A stretch of 64,000 bases of DNA from Streptomyces rhizoryzae (lineage in GTDB: Bacteria > Actinomycetota > Actinomycetes > Streptomycetales > Streptomycetaceae), in the NCBI RefSeq assembly GCF_023155275.1, contig NZ_JALMUV010000015.1, forward strand, positions 1 to 64,000. The letters are read 5' to 3'. The notes beneath the pieces are model-generated. The model saw nothing but the letters and a program-made list of their open reading frames with translations. It did not search any database and was not told the DNA's origin. Each line of letters opens with the position of its first letter. Position 1 is the stretch's first letter. Position numbers and translations under genes: made by a program. Below, one piece after another: positions 1-8,124 of this stretch.

Positions 1-385
1 ACCCGAACGCGAACGCCACGATCGTCAGCCCCAGCAACGCCAGCAGCGAACGGTTGAAGAACTGGCTCAGCGCCAGCGCCCGCTGGTTCTCCACACAGCC
101 GGTGAGCGCCGCGTTGAGGTCGCCGACCGTGCCGGACGTGGGCAGGGCGGGGCAGTCGACGTTGCTCACCCGCACGTTGCTGCCGACGATCCGGAACTCC
201 GGAGTGCCCTCCTTGAGGGTGTGCGCCGCCAGGACGTAGAGGATCACCAGCAGGATGACGCCCGCCATCAGGAACATGCCGCCGTACAGCAGCGTGAGCC
301 GGATCCGGATGGTCGGCCGCAGCCACAGCGGGCCGGGGTGGTGCGGCGGCTCGTCCTCGGGGGCGGGTGGGGGCTTGAGGGGCAC
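1..385 (-). CDS. Sensor histidine kinase, N-terminal part (cut by window start)
   Basis: The visible 128 codons begin at a GTG preceded by an AAAGGAC ribosome site. They encode a Pro/Glu-rich cytoplasmic leader, then the motif RPTIRIRLTLLYGGMF followed by a hydrophobic segment (about residues 30-52), an extracytoplasmic loop with two cysteines (about 80 and 99), and the start of a second membrane segment (from about residue 112). This is the usual sensor end of Streptomyces two-component histidine kinases, which signal through a HAMP and kinase core lying outside the window. No ligand can be inferred. The response regulator, normally adjacent, would also be to the left. Family assignment rests on the N-terminal pattern only. 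Confidence 0.65.
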   Translation of the reverse strand, partial: MPLKPPPAPEDEPPHHPGPLWLRPTIRIRLTLLYGGMFLMAGVILLVILYVLAAHTLKEGTPEFRIVGSNVRVSNVDCPALPTSGTVGDLNAALTGCVENQRALALSQFFNRSLLALLGLTIVAFAFG

Positions 386-404
386 TGCTGGTCCTTTGAT
401 TCTC

Positions 405-421
405 CCTCAGGTGCCCTGAGG
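405..421. promoter_or_regulatory. Inverted repeat upstream of the sensor kinase
   Basis: Perfect 7-bp arms CCTCAGG / CCTGAGG separated by TGC lie 20 bp upstream of the GTG start of the kinase gene. The position suits an operator or a small 5' leader hairpin. No known binding protein is implied. Confidence 0.35.
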
Positions 422-512
422 CGCACGAAAGCTGGCAAGTCGCGCCCATAGTGCTCAAAGGAGCCGTAAATCGGCAGTAAGTAAGGAGCCGGACCGCCGC
501 CCGAGGTGCGCG

Positions 513-1418
513 TCAGTCGTGCTCGGCCATGAACTCCAGCATCCGACGGTTGATCAGGTCCGCGTGGTCGAACTGCGGTCCGTGGCCGGTCGCGGCGATG
601 ATCTCGGCCCGGGCGCCGGGCACCAGCCGGGGCACCCGTTCCACCTGCCGCCTGGGGTGCAGCAGCAGGCTCCGCCTGCCGAGGACGAGGTAGAGCGGGG
701 TGCGGAGGGTGGCCAGGTCGTCGCCGGAGAGCGGCAGGGGGGCCGGGCGGCGGATGCGGTAGGCGCGGACGCCGCGCTGGATCATCGTGCGCAGTTCCGG
801 TACGACCAGGACCGGTTGCTCCAGCCAGGCGGCCAGGCGCGGCCGCAGCGCCTCGGGTGCGAAGGTCGCGAACAGGCTGACGAAGATCCAGGCGAAGAAG
901 CGCAGGCCGACCTTCTCCAGGCCGCCCGGATCGAGCAGGGTCACCGAGGCGAGCCGGCCGGGCCTGCGGTGTGCCTGGTTCAGCGCCAGCCAGCCGCCGT
1001 ACGAGGACCCGACGAGGTGCACCCGGTCCAGGCCCAGTCCGGCCAGTGCCTCGTCCAGCCACTGCGCGGCGCGTTCGGGCTGGTGGATGGGTTCGCGCTG
1101 CACGCTGCGGCCGGGGTCGCCCGGGGTGTCGAGCGCGTAGACCGGGCGGTCCGCGCTCAGCGCAACGGTGTTGGGGTACCACATGGCGGAGCAGGAGCCC
1201 GCGCCGTGCACCAGGACGACGGGGGTGCGGGTGCGGGCGGCCGGGTCCGCCGGGCCGTAGCGGTAGACGTGGGTGGTGCCGAAGGACGTCGCCACGTCCT
1301 CCTCCGCCAGGGCGGGCGCGCCCAGTGCGTAGAGCGCGTCGCAGGCGGCGAAGTACCGGTCGCGCCGGGCGTCGCTCACGTAGCGGCCGACGTCGGCCGG
1401 GATGCGGGCAGTGGTCAT
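513..1418 (-). CDS. Alpha/beta-fold hydrolase
   Basis: A 301-residue soluble hydrolase. The oxyanion region VVLVHGAGSCSAMWY, the nucleophile elbow GSSYGG and a late GHGPQFDHAD segment with the catalytic His are all visible, giving a complete Ser-Asp-His fold. The start is the ATG that follows a GGAGG site 11 nt upstream; reading frame remains open further upstream, across the divergent promoter, but that part has no coding character. The gene is divergent from a TetR gene, and two palindromes occupy the 140-bp gap, so it is very likely the regulator's target. Substrate unknown; lipolytic or haloperoxidase-type enzymes share this architecture. Confidence 0.85.
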   Translation of the reverse strand: MTTARIPADVGRYVSDARRDRYFAACDALYALGAPALAEEDVATSFGTTHVYRYGPADPAARTRTPVVLVHGAGSCSAMWYPNTVALSADRPVYALDTPGDPGRSVQREPIHQPERAAQWLDEALAGLGLDRVHLVGSSYGGWLALNQAHRRPGRLASVTLLDPGGLEKVGLRFFAWIFVSLFATFAPEALRPRLAAWLEQPVLVVPELRTMIQRGVRAYRIRRPAPLPLSGDDLATLRTPLYLVLGRRSLLLHPRRQVERVPRLVPGARAEIIAATGHGPQFDHADLINRRMLEFMAEHD

Positions 1419-1450
1419 GGGAACGGCCACCTCCGGGGTGTCTGGTTTTT

Positions 1451-1489
1451 GTGGTACGACCGTACCACGATGTTGGTACAGCTGTATCA
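1451..1489. promoter_or_regulatory. Two palindromic operators between hydrolase and TetR genes
   Basis: Site A, 1451-1468, is GTGGTACGACCGTACCAC (perfect 8-bp arms, 2-bp centre). Site B, 1474-1489, is TGGTACAGCTGTATCA (one mismatch between arms). Both share the half-site TGGTAC, are 23 bp apart start to start, and lie in the only intergenic space between the divergent pair, as expected for autoregulation by the TetR protein at 1560-2183. Confidence 0.75.
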
Positions 1490-1559
1490 TCAACGGGGGG
1501 CGGCGCCGGGCACCGGCGGCCGCCCCGGACGTGCCGACGAGAAGCGGAGGACCGGGCCG

Positions 1560-2183
1560 ATGCCCAAGCGCGTGGACCATGGCGAACGGCGGGCCGCCAT
1601 CGCCGAGGCGCTCATCAAGGTCGCCGCCCGGCGCGGCCTGCACGCCGTGGGGATGCGCGAGGTGGCCGCCGAAGCCGGCGTCTCGCTGCGGCTCGTGCAG
1701 TACTACTTCGAGACCAAGGAGAAGCTGCTGCTGGCCGGCCTGCACCGGCTGGCCGAGCGGTTCGGGGAGCGGTTCTCCGCGCACGTCCCGGCCGCCGAGG
1801 AGGACCGGGCACCGCGCGCCGTCATCGAGGCGCTGCTGCGGGCGGCCCTGCCGACCGACGAGGACAGCCGCACCTTCCACCACCTCTACACCTCCTACGC
1901 GGTGCTGGCGGTGACCGATCCGGAGCTCGCCCGGCAGCCGTTCATCAAGAGCCCCGACGCGGCGGAGGACACCCTCGGCGCCCTCCTCCGGCAGGCCCGG
2001 GACGCGGACCAGCTGCGGCCCGGCACCGACCCGCGGAGCGAGGCCGTCGGGCTGCTGGCGATGTCCGCGGGGCTCGGTACCAGCGTCCTCGTCGGCCAGC
2101 GCACCGCGGAAGCGGCCGCCGAGGTCCTCCGCTACCGCCTGGACCGCATCTTCCGGCCCGGTGCGCCGGGCACGTCCGCCTGA
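1560..2183 (+). CDS. TetR-family regulator of the divergent hydrolase
   Basis: 207 residues with an N-terminal helix-turn-helix (about residues 25-46, containing MREVAAEAGVSLRLVQYYFETKEKLL) and a C-terminal ligand domain resembling the BetI/TetR_C_6 type. The start ATG follows GGAGG with suitable spacing. It is divergent from the hydrolase at 513-1418 and two matching palindromes lie between them, so repression of both genes, relieved by a hydrolase substrate or product, is the likely scheme. Ligand unknown. Confidence 0.85.
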   Translation: MPKRVDHGERRAAIAEALIKVAARRGLHAVGMREVAAEAGVSLRLVQYYFETKEKLLLAGLHRLAERFGERFSAHVPAAEEDRAPRAVIEALLRAALPTDEDSRTFHHLYTSYAVLAVTDPELARQPFIKSPDAAEDTLGALLRQARDADQLRPGTDPRSEAVGLLAMSAGLGTSVLVGQRTAEAAAEVLRYRLDRIFRPGAPGTSA

Positions 2184-2249
2184 CCGGCGCACCCCGGCGT
2201 CCGGCCCCGGCTGACGAGGCATCAGGTCGTAACGCCCCCGAGGCGGCGG

Positions 2250-2282
2250 GGTCGCCGCGGCGTCACCGGTGGTTCACCGACG
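2250..2282 (+). promoter_or_regulatory. PHO box (PhoP-type direct repeats)
   Basis: Three adjacent 11-bp units fit the Streptomyces PhoP pattern G(G/T)TCACCnnnn: 2250-2260 GGTCGCCGCGG, 2261-2271 CGTCACCGGTG and 2272-2282 GTTCACCGACG. They lie 117 bp upstream of the alkaline phosphatase start, so phosphate-starvation control by PhoR-PhoP is expected. Confidence 0.75.
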
Positions 2283-2398
2283 ACTGGTGGGCTGGGCCCC
2301 GTTGGGACCGCCGGGCGGTCCCGGCGACCTGCTCAGACACCGGCCCGGGCAGCCACCCGGGCGCCCGTGCCTTCCGGATGCATCAAGGAGACGCTTCC

Positions 2399-3757
2399 AT
2401 GCACAGACCCGCTCGCCGTCACCTCGTGGGCGCCACCGCCCTGGTCGCCGCCACCGCGGCCGCCGTCGCCGTGACCACCGCGGCCGGCGCCTCCGACACC
2501 AGGCAGCAGGCCCAGCGCGCCCTCCAGGGCGGCAAGGCGAAGAACGTCATCCTGCTGATCGGTGACGGCATGGGGGACTCCGAGATCACCCTCGCCCGCG
2601 ACTACGTGGCCGGCGCCGACGGCCGCCTGAACATGGACCGCTTCCCGCTCACCGGCGCCTACACCACCTACGCCGTGCACGCCGACGGCACCCCGGACTA
2701 CGTCACCGACTCCGCGGCCAGCGGCTCCGGCTGGGCGACCGGCCGCAAGACCGTCAACGGCCGGATATCCAAGACCCCGGACACCGACCGGGCCGTGCCC
2801 ACCATCCTGGAACTGGCCCAGAAGAACGGCTTCGCGACCGGCAGCGTCACCACCGCCGAACTCACCGACGCCACCCCGGCGGTGCTCGCCGCGCACGCCA
2901 CCGACCGCTCCTGCCAGGGCCCCGGCGACATGGCCAAGTGCCCCGGCGACACCGTCGCCAACGGCGGCCCCGGCTCGATCGCCGAACAGTCCGTCAACCA
3001 CCGCGTCGACGTGCTGTTCGGCGGCGGCAAGCAGCGCTTCGACCAGAAGGTCACCGAGGGCCGCTACAAGGGCCTGACGGTCACCGAGCAGGCCGGGAAG
3101 CTGGGGTACCAGGTGGTGACCGACGCCGCCGGACTCCGGACCGTCAAGGCGGGCAAGCCGGTGCTGGGGCTCTTCGCCCCGGGCAACGTACCGACCGAGT
3201 GGACCGGCAAGCCCGCCGCGGTGGGCGGGACCGCCCCGCAGCGCTGCGTGACCGGCAACCCCAAGCGCCCCGCGGGCACCCCGAGCCTGGCCGACTCGGC
3301 GGCCAGGGCGATCGAACTGCTGGAGGCCAAGCAGCACCGCGCCGGCAAGGGCTTCTTCCTCCAGATCGAGGGCGCCTCGATCGACAAGCAGGACCACGCG
3401 GCCGACCCGTGCGGCCAGATCGGCGAGACCGCCGCGTTCGACCGCGCGGTCAAGGTGGCCCGCGACTACGCCGCCAAGCACCCCGACACCCTGGTCGTCA
3501 CCACCGCCGACCACGGCCACAGCAGCCAGATCGTGCCGCTGGAGGCCGCCCCGCCCGGACTGACCTCGACCCTGGTCACCGACGAGGGCCAGCAGCTGAA
3601 GGTCAACTACTCCACCAACACCCCGGGCCAGTCGCAGGAGCACACCGGCACCCAGGTGCGGATCGCCGCCCAGGGACCGCAGGCGTACCGCGTGCTGGGC
3701 GTCACCAACCAGACCGACCTGTTCACCACCCTCCGCGAGGCGCTGGGCCTGCGGTGA
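2399..3757 (+). CDS. phoA: Secreted PhoA-type alkaline phosphatase
   Basis: 452 residues. The N-terminus has RR followed by a hydrophobic stretch and an Ala-x-Ala-like end near residue 31, a Tat or Sec signal peptide. Metal and catalytic motifs of the PhoA family are intact: IGDGMGD (Asp56), TDSAAS with the nucleophile Ser105, IEGASIDKQDHAAD, and TTADHGHS near the end. It hydrolyses phosphomonoesters outside the cell to release phosphate. Start chosen at the ATG 8 nt after AAGGAG; an in-frame ATG 21 nt upstream lacks a site. A three-unit PHO box upstream predicts induction by phosphate limitation. Confidence 0.92.
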   Translation: MHRPARRHLVGATALVAATAAAVAVTTAAGASDTRQQAQRALQGGKAKNVILLIGDGMGDSEITLARDYVAGADGRLNMDRFPLTGAYTTYAVHADGTPDYVTDSAASGSGWATGRKTVNGRISKTPDTDRAVPTILELAQKNGFATGSVTTAELTDATPAVLAAHATDRSCQGPGDMAKCPGDTVANGGPGSIAEQSVNHRVDVLFGGGKQRFDQKVTEGRYKGLTVTEQAGKLGYQVVTDAAGLRTVKAGKPVLGLFAPGNVPTEWTGKPAAVGGTAPQRCVTGNPKRPAGTPSLADSAARAIELLEAKQHRAGKGFFLQIEGASIDKQDHAADPCGQIGETAAFDRAVKVARDYAAKHPDTLVVTTADHGHSSQIVPLEAAPPGLTSTLVTDEGQQLKVNYSTNTPGQSQEHTGTQVRIAAQGPQAYRVLGVTNQTDLFTTLREALGLR

Positions 3758-3779
3758 CGGCGGCGCGGCGGTAGGCGGG

Positions 3780-3813
3780 CGGGGCGGCCGGGCCGGGGGG
3801 ACCGGCCGCCCCG
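3780..3813. terminator. Bidirectional hairpin between convergent genes
   Basis: Perfect 12-bp stem (CGGGGCGGCCGG with its complement, 10-nt loop) lies 22 bp after the phosphatase stop and 6 bp from the stop of the convergent DUF2127 gene. No T-run, as is usual for Streptomyces terminators. Confidence 0.7.
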
Positions 3814-3818
3814 GCCCG

Positions 3819-4676
3819 CTACTGCTCGGCCGGCCCGGGCAGGACCCGCTCCAGCGCGTCCCAGCTCAGGTCCCGTTCCCGCGCCGCGGCCTCCGCGCGC
3901 CCGCCGCCGCGCACCCCGAACAGCCGCTTGGCGACCAGCAGGTACACCACCACCGCGAGGTTGATGATCAGCGTCAGCACCTTGGTGACGGTCACCCGGG
4001 AGGTCAGCTCGTAGACCTCCGGGACCAGCAGCACGGTGGTGGCGACGAAGGTGAGGTACTCCGCCCACCGCTTGGTGAACCACAGCCCCACCGCCTCCAC
4101 GCCCTCCAGCAGCGCATACGCGGCGATCACCAGCCCGACCAGCCACAGCGTCGAGGAGCGCACCGCGAACGCCTTGGCCACCTCGCCCAGCAGGCCCCGC
4201 CCGGACACCCCGCCGGTCCCGCCGACGCCGTTCTGGAGCAGGTCCAGGAAGCGGTAGAACGGTGCCTGGAGACTGGCCCGCTTGTCCGCGAAGACCAGGA
4301 TCCCGGCGGCCAGCGCGCCGAGCACCAGGAAGTGCAGCAGCCGGTCCAGCGCGATCAGCCGCAGCACGTAGCGGTCCCGCAGCGGCTTGCCGCGCAGCGG
4401 AAGGGTGATCTCCGCGCGGCCGGGCGGATGCGGGCGGTCCGGCTGCCGCGGCGGGGACACCGGGAGCCAGGCATCGCACCGCAGGCAGCGGTGCCAGCGC
4501 AGCCCCGCCGGATCCTCGCGGACCAGCAGCCGGTCGCCGGACCGCACCCGCTCGGCGGTCACGCCTTCCAGATGGTGGCCGTGCAGCGCGCAGCCGAGCA
4601 GTTCGTAGCGCAACCGCCGCCGGTCGCCGCCCGTTCCGGGCACCGGCGCCGTCCGGTCGCGGTCCTCCTGCGCCAT
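3819..4676 (-). CDS. DUF2127 family membrane protein
   Basis: 285 residues. The N-terminal 80 residues are soluble and contain a possible metal-binding arrangement (Cys29, HGHH at 32-35, then HRCLRC); the rest has four hydrophobic segments (LLHFLVLGALAAGILVF, LWLVGLVIAAYALLEGVEAVGLWF, FVATTVLLVPEVY, VLTLIINLAVVVYLLVAKRLF) with the EGVEAVGLWFTKRWAEYLTFV signature of DUF2127. Function of the family is not established. Start ATG is preceded by GGGAGGA. Convergent with phoA, separated by a hairpin. Confidence 0.8.
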   Translation of the reverse strand: MAQEDRDRTAPVPGTGGDRRRLRYELLGCALHGHHLEGVTAERVRSGDRLLVREDPAGLRWHRCLRCDAWLPVSPPRQPDRPHPPGRAEITLPLRGKPLRDRYVLRLIALDRLLHFLVLGALAAGILVFADKRASLQAPFYRFLDLLQNGVGGTGGVSGRGLLGEVAKAFAVRSSTLWLVGLVIAAYALLEGVEAVGLWFTKRWAEYLTFVATTVLLVPEVYELTSRVTVTKVLTLIINLAVVVYLLVAKRLFGVRGGGRAEAAARERDLSWDALERVLPGPAEQ

Positions 4677-4922
4677 CCGTTCCTCCCGTCACCAGCGAGG
4701 GTCTGCCGCGCGCCGTCCCGCGGTGGGTCCGCCGCGTCCGGTGCCAGTCTGGGCCACCGCGTGCGGTGAACCGCGCAACGGACGCCCGGGCGCGGCGCGG
4801 ACACCGTTCCCGGCCGGACGGCATCGAGACCACTGCCGGCCCGGGCGGCTCCCCCTGCGCCTTTGGCGCGTCCCCGGACGGGCCGGTCACGGGCGCGGCG
4901 CGGGGGAGGGGCCCGCGGCCGG

Positions 4923-5330
4923 TCAGCGGACCGTGACGGTGACGGTCCGGGAGACCGAACGGACCCGCGGGTGCGCGTCGTTGGCGAAACGGCCTTCGAA
5001 GAGCACGGCGCGCAGCGGCAGAGCCCCGCGCTGCCTGGCGCGGACGGCGGCGTTGACGGTGCCGCCGGTGTGCCGCGCGGGTTTGGAGCACGCCACGTTG
5101 TGCCAGGTGGCTCCCCGGCGCTGCTGGACGCAGACCTTGTTGAACGAGGCGTTGTCGTCCGTGGCCTTGCCGGTGGCGCGGACGACGCCGCCCGGGCGGA
5201 CCGTGTGCGGACCGGCGGCGAAGGCGAGCGAGGACTTGGCCGACGCCGGTGCCGCGGCCAGGGCGAGCGAACCGGCGGCGATGGCGCCGACGAGCGCGGC
5301 GCGCAGGGCGCGGTGCTGAGGGCAGGTCAT
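4923..5330 (-). CDS. Small secreted protein, unknown function
   Basis: 135 residues starting at an ATG after GAGGAAAG. Residues 1-31 form a clear signal peptide ending ASA. The mature part (about 104 residues) is basic, rich in Val and Thr, with two Cys (VCVQQ and VACSK) that could form one disulfide; the end VSRTVTVTVR suggests a beta-sandwich. It is separate from neighbours. No known family recognised. Confidence 0.75.
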   Translation of the reverse strand: MTCPQHRALRAALVGAIAAGSLALAAAPASAKSSLAFAAGPHTVRPGGVVRATGKATDDNASFNKVCVQQRRGATWHNVACSKPARHTGGTVNAAVRARQRGALPLRAVLFEGRFANDAHPRVRSVSRTVTVTVR

Positions 5331-5604
5331 CTTTCCTCCTCGGTGAGGTGTCTGGCGGTACCCATGACAGGGACGGGACGGCGGGCCGCGCGGTTCACGG
5401 CGGGCCGCCGCGGGACGCCGGGGTGCGCCCCGGGCTCCCCCTTCGCCCCTGCCCGTTGACGCTCCTTCCCCCCGACACGCTCATGGTGCCCGTCTCTCCC
5501 GACCGCGTCGTACCGCGCCGGGGCCCCGGGCGAGGGCCGCCCGCCCCCGGCGCCCGCCGCAACCCCGTACGGCGAGCTCCCGCGGCACGGCCCGGCCCGG
5601 CCGG

Positions 5605-7869
5605 TCATCCCGCCGGTGCGGCGGGTTCGTCCGGCGCCGCCAGGTCCGCCAGCCCGGCCGGCAGCGGCCCCGTGTGGAGGACGCCCAGCCGCTGGGTGGC
5701 CCGGGTCAGCGCCACGTACAGGTCGCTGGTCCCGAACTCCGCGGGCTCGGCCACCAGGACGGAGTCGAACTCCAGACCCTTGGCCTGCCGCGGATCCAGG
5801 AGCACCACCGGACTGGTCAGGTCCGGCGCGGGACCGGCCGACGCGCCCGGCAGCGCGGCGGCCAGGGCCGCGCAGCGCTCGCGCGGCGCGATGACCGCCA
5901 GGCGGCCCTGCCCGTCCCGTCCGGTCTCCCGGGCCACCGCCTCGGCGACCGCGCCCGCCAGGTCGCCGGTGCGCCGCGCCCACGGGCGGACCCCGGTGGA
6001 CCGGATGGAACGGGGCGGGACGAACGCCGGGTCGGCGGCCCGCGGCACCTGTGCCGCGCGCTCCATGATCTCGGTCGGCGTGCGGTAGTTGACGCCCAGC
6101 CGGACGTGCTCCCAGCGGTCGTCCACGTACGGTGCGAGGATGGCGTCCCAGGCACCGCAGCCGCCCGGCTCCGAGGTCTGCGCCGGATCGCCGACCAGGG
6201 TCATCGACCGGGTCGGGCAGCGGCGCATCAGCAGCCGCCACATCATCGGCGAGAGCTCCTGGGCCTCGTCGACGATGATGTGGCCGAAGGCCCAGGTGCG
6301 GTCGGCCGCGGCGCGCTCGGCGGCGCTGCGGTGGTCGGCCTCCTCCTGCCGCTCGGCGAGCCGGTCCGCGTCGATCAGGTCGTGCGCGGCCAGCACCTCC
6401 GACTCCTCGTCGTCCCGGTCCTCGAACTCCTGGGTGCGCGAGCCGTACGACAGGTCCAGCACGCCCTGGGCGTAGTCGATGAGCTGCTGGCGGGCCGCCT
6501 CGGCGGCGGCCCGCGCGGCCGAGTCGTCCTCGCCGAGGAGTTCGGCGGCCTCGTCCAGCAGCGCGACATCGGCCGGCGTCCACGGGCCGCCGGTGCGGCG
6601 GATGGTGTCCGCGTCGGCCTCCGGCAGGTGCACCGGGTCGGCGAGGAAGTCGGCGACGAGCTGCTGCGGGGTACGGGCCGGCCACAGCTCCTCGATGGCC
6701 GCGTGCACCGCGCGGCTGGTGGCGACGGCCTTGCCCAACTGGGCGATGTCGTCCGGCCCGAGCAGGTTGGGGCCGCCGTACGGGTCGGCGCCGATCCGCT
6801 CGGTGAGCTGCGCGGTGAGCGCGTCGGTCACGTGGAACGCGAAGTGCGGGCGGGCGAGGTTGTGCGGCAACCGGGTCTCCCGGGCCCGCCGGCGGGCCTC
6901 GGCCGCGATCTCCACGTCGAGGTGCAGCTCCCCATCCTCGTGGTCGATGACGCGGACCGGGTCGGGGAGCCGCTGCTGGTCGGCGACGAACGCCGCGAGG
7001 GCGTCCGCCATCGCCGCGCCGCCCTTGACCTCGGCGGCCCGCGGCGTGTCGGTGCCCGTCGCGGTCACCCCGGGGAACAGCTCGCCCGGCGTCGCCAGCA
7101 GCACCCCGGTCTCGCCGAGCGAGGGCAGCACCTGTCCGATGTAGCCGAGGAACGCCGGGTTGGGGCCGACGATCAGCACCGCGCGGCGGGCGAGCTGCTC
7201 GCGGTGCGCGTACAGCAGGTACGCGGCGCGGTGCAGCGCCACCACGGTCTTGCCGGTGCCGGGGCCGCCCTCCACCACCAGGACGCCGTGGTGCGGGGCG
7301 CGGATGATGCGGTCCTGGTCGGCCTGGATGGTCTGCACGATGTCGTGCATCCGGCCGGTGCGGGCCGCGTCCAGCGACGCCAGCAGGATCGCATCGGCGT
7401 CCGCGCCCTCGTGGCCGGTGCGTTCGCGGTCGGCCAGGTCCAGGATCTCGTCGTGCAGGGCGGTGACCCGCCGGCCCTCGGTCGTCAGGTGGCGCCGGCG
7501 GCGCAGGCCCATCGGGGTGTGCCCGGTGGCCAGGTAGAAGGGGCGGGCGACGTCCGCCCGCCAGTCGATGACCAGCGGAGTGCGGTCGGCGTCGTCCCGC
7601 CGGATGCCGATCCGGCCGATGTGGTGGTCGCGGCCGTCCCGGAACGCCAGCCGGCCGAAGCACAGACCGTGCTCCCCGGCCTCGAATCCGGCCAGCAGCT
7701 CGGCCTGTTCGGCGACCCGTACATCCCGCTCCAGCCGGGCCTGGAAGGTGCCCGCGGTCTGCGGGAGGGCCTGCTCCATGGCCGCCCGCGCCCCGGACCG
7801 CAGGGTATCGAGGCGCTCATGGAGCAGGTCCGTGAATTCCTGCTCCTTACGCAATTCCTCGTTTGACAA
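5605..7869 (-). CDS. helR: HelD/HelR-like RNA polymerase-recycling ATPase
   Basis: 754 residues from a TTG start placed 5 nt after GGAG; a longer reading from an ATG at 7953 crosses A+T-richer, non-coding-like DNA. N-terminal coiled-coil arm (residues 1-65), then a UvrD-like superfamily 1 helicase core: Walker A GGPGTGKT at 201-208, IIVDEAQELS (Walker B), GDPAQT, and a C-terminal VALTRATQRLGVL motif. Actinobacterial HelD/HelR proteins insert into RNA polymerase, release it from DNA and can protect it from rifamycins. I see no clear rifamycin-associated element upstream. It lies 256 bp downstream of the otrA-like gene on the same strand. Confidence 0.85.
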   Translation of the reverse strand: MSNEELRKEQEFTDLLHERLDTLRSGARAAMEQALPQTAGTFQARLERDVRVAEQAELLAGFEAGEHGLCFGRLAFRDGRDHHIGRIGIRRDDADRTPLVIDWRADVARPFYLATGHTPMGLRRRRHLTTEGRRVTALHDEILDLADRERTGHEGADADAILLASLDAARTGRMHDIVQTIQADQDRIIRAPHHGVLVVEGGPGTGKTVVALHRAAYLLYAHREQLARRAVLIVGPNPAFLGYIGQVLPSLGETGVLLATPGELFPGVTATGTDTPRAAEVKGGAAMADALAAFVADQQRLPDPVRVIDHEDGELHLDVEIAAEARRRARETRLPHNLARPHFAFHVTDALTAQLTERIGADPYGGPNLLGPDDIAQLGKAVATSRAVHAAIEELWPARTPQQLVADFLADPVHLPEADADTIRRTGGPWTPADVALLDEAAELLGEDDSAARAAAEAARQQLIDYAQGVLDLSYGSRTQEFEDRDDEESEVLAAHDLIDADRLAERQEEADHRSAAERAAADRTWAFGHIIVDEAQELSPMMWRLLMRRCPTRSMTLVGDPAQTSEPGGCGAWDAILAPYVDDRWEHVRLGVNYRTPTEIMERAAQVPRAADPAFVPPRSIRSTGVRPWARRTGDLAGAVAEAVARETGRDGQGRLAVIAPRERCAALAAALPGASAGPAPDLTSPVVLLDPRQAKGLEFDSVLVAEPAEFGTSDLYVALTRATQRLGVLHTGPLPAGLADLAAPDEPAAPAG

Positions 7870-8076
7870 TTCAGCTCCGCTCGAATATCCTGTGTGCTGG
7901 AAGGTTTTGGTGGACCGACATTCTTCATGACAGGCGAATGTTGCGACACGCAAACGCTCAATATACGCGGAGAAAGACCCCGGCTGTCAATCCCGCCGAT
8001 CTCCTGCCGCACTCTTCCGAATCCCCGGTCGCCCGACGCGAGCGGGTTTTTTCGTATTCTCCGGCAGGACGGCGCG

Positions 8077-8115
8077 GGTGTCCGGGCGCGGTGGCAGTCA
8101 CCGCGCCCGGAGACC
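8077..8115 (-). terminator. Strong hairpin after otrA-like gene
   Basis: Two 17-nt arms with one mismatch around a 5-nt loop (GCAGT), starting 10 nt beyond the stop codon of the ribosomal protection gene. It should separate that transcript from helR downstream. Confidence 0.75.
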
Positions 8116-8124
8116 CGGCGGCCC

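Noticed and set aside
7861..7953. Upstream extension of the HelR-like protein to an ATG at 7953
   Set aside because: The extra codons lie in DNA of lower GC with no coding bias, while TTG at 7869 has GGAG at 5 nt and gives a family-like N-terminus.
7900..8000. Rifamycin-associated element upstream of helR
   Set aside because: Searched by eye for a GGGGCTT-type 19-bp dyad; none found.
8031..8053. Short hairpin followed by six T on the plus strand
   Set aside because: Stem of only 4 bp and no plus-strand gene upstream that would need it.
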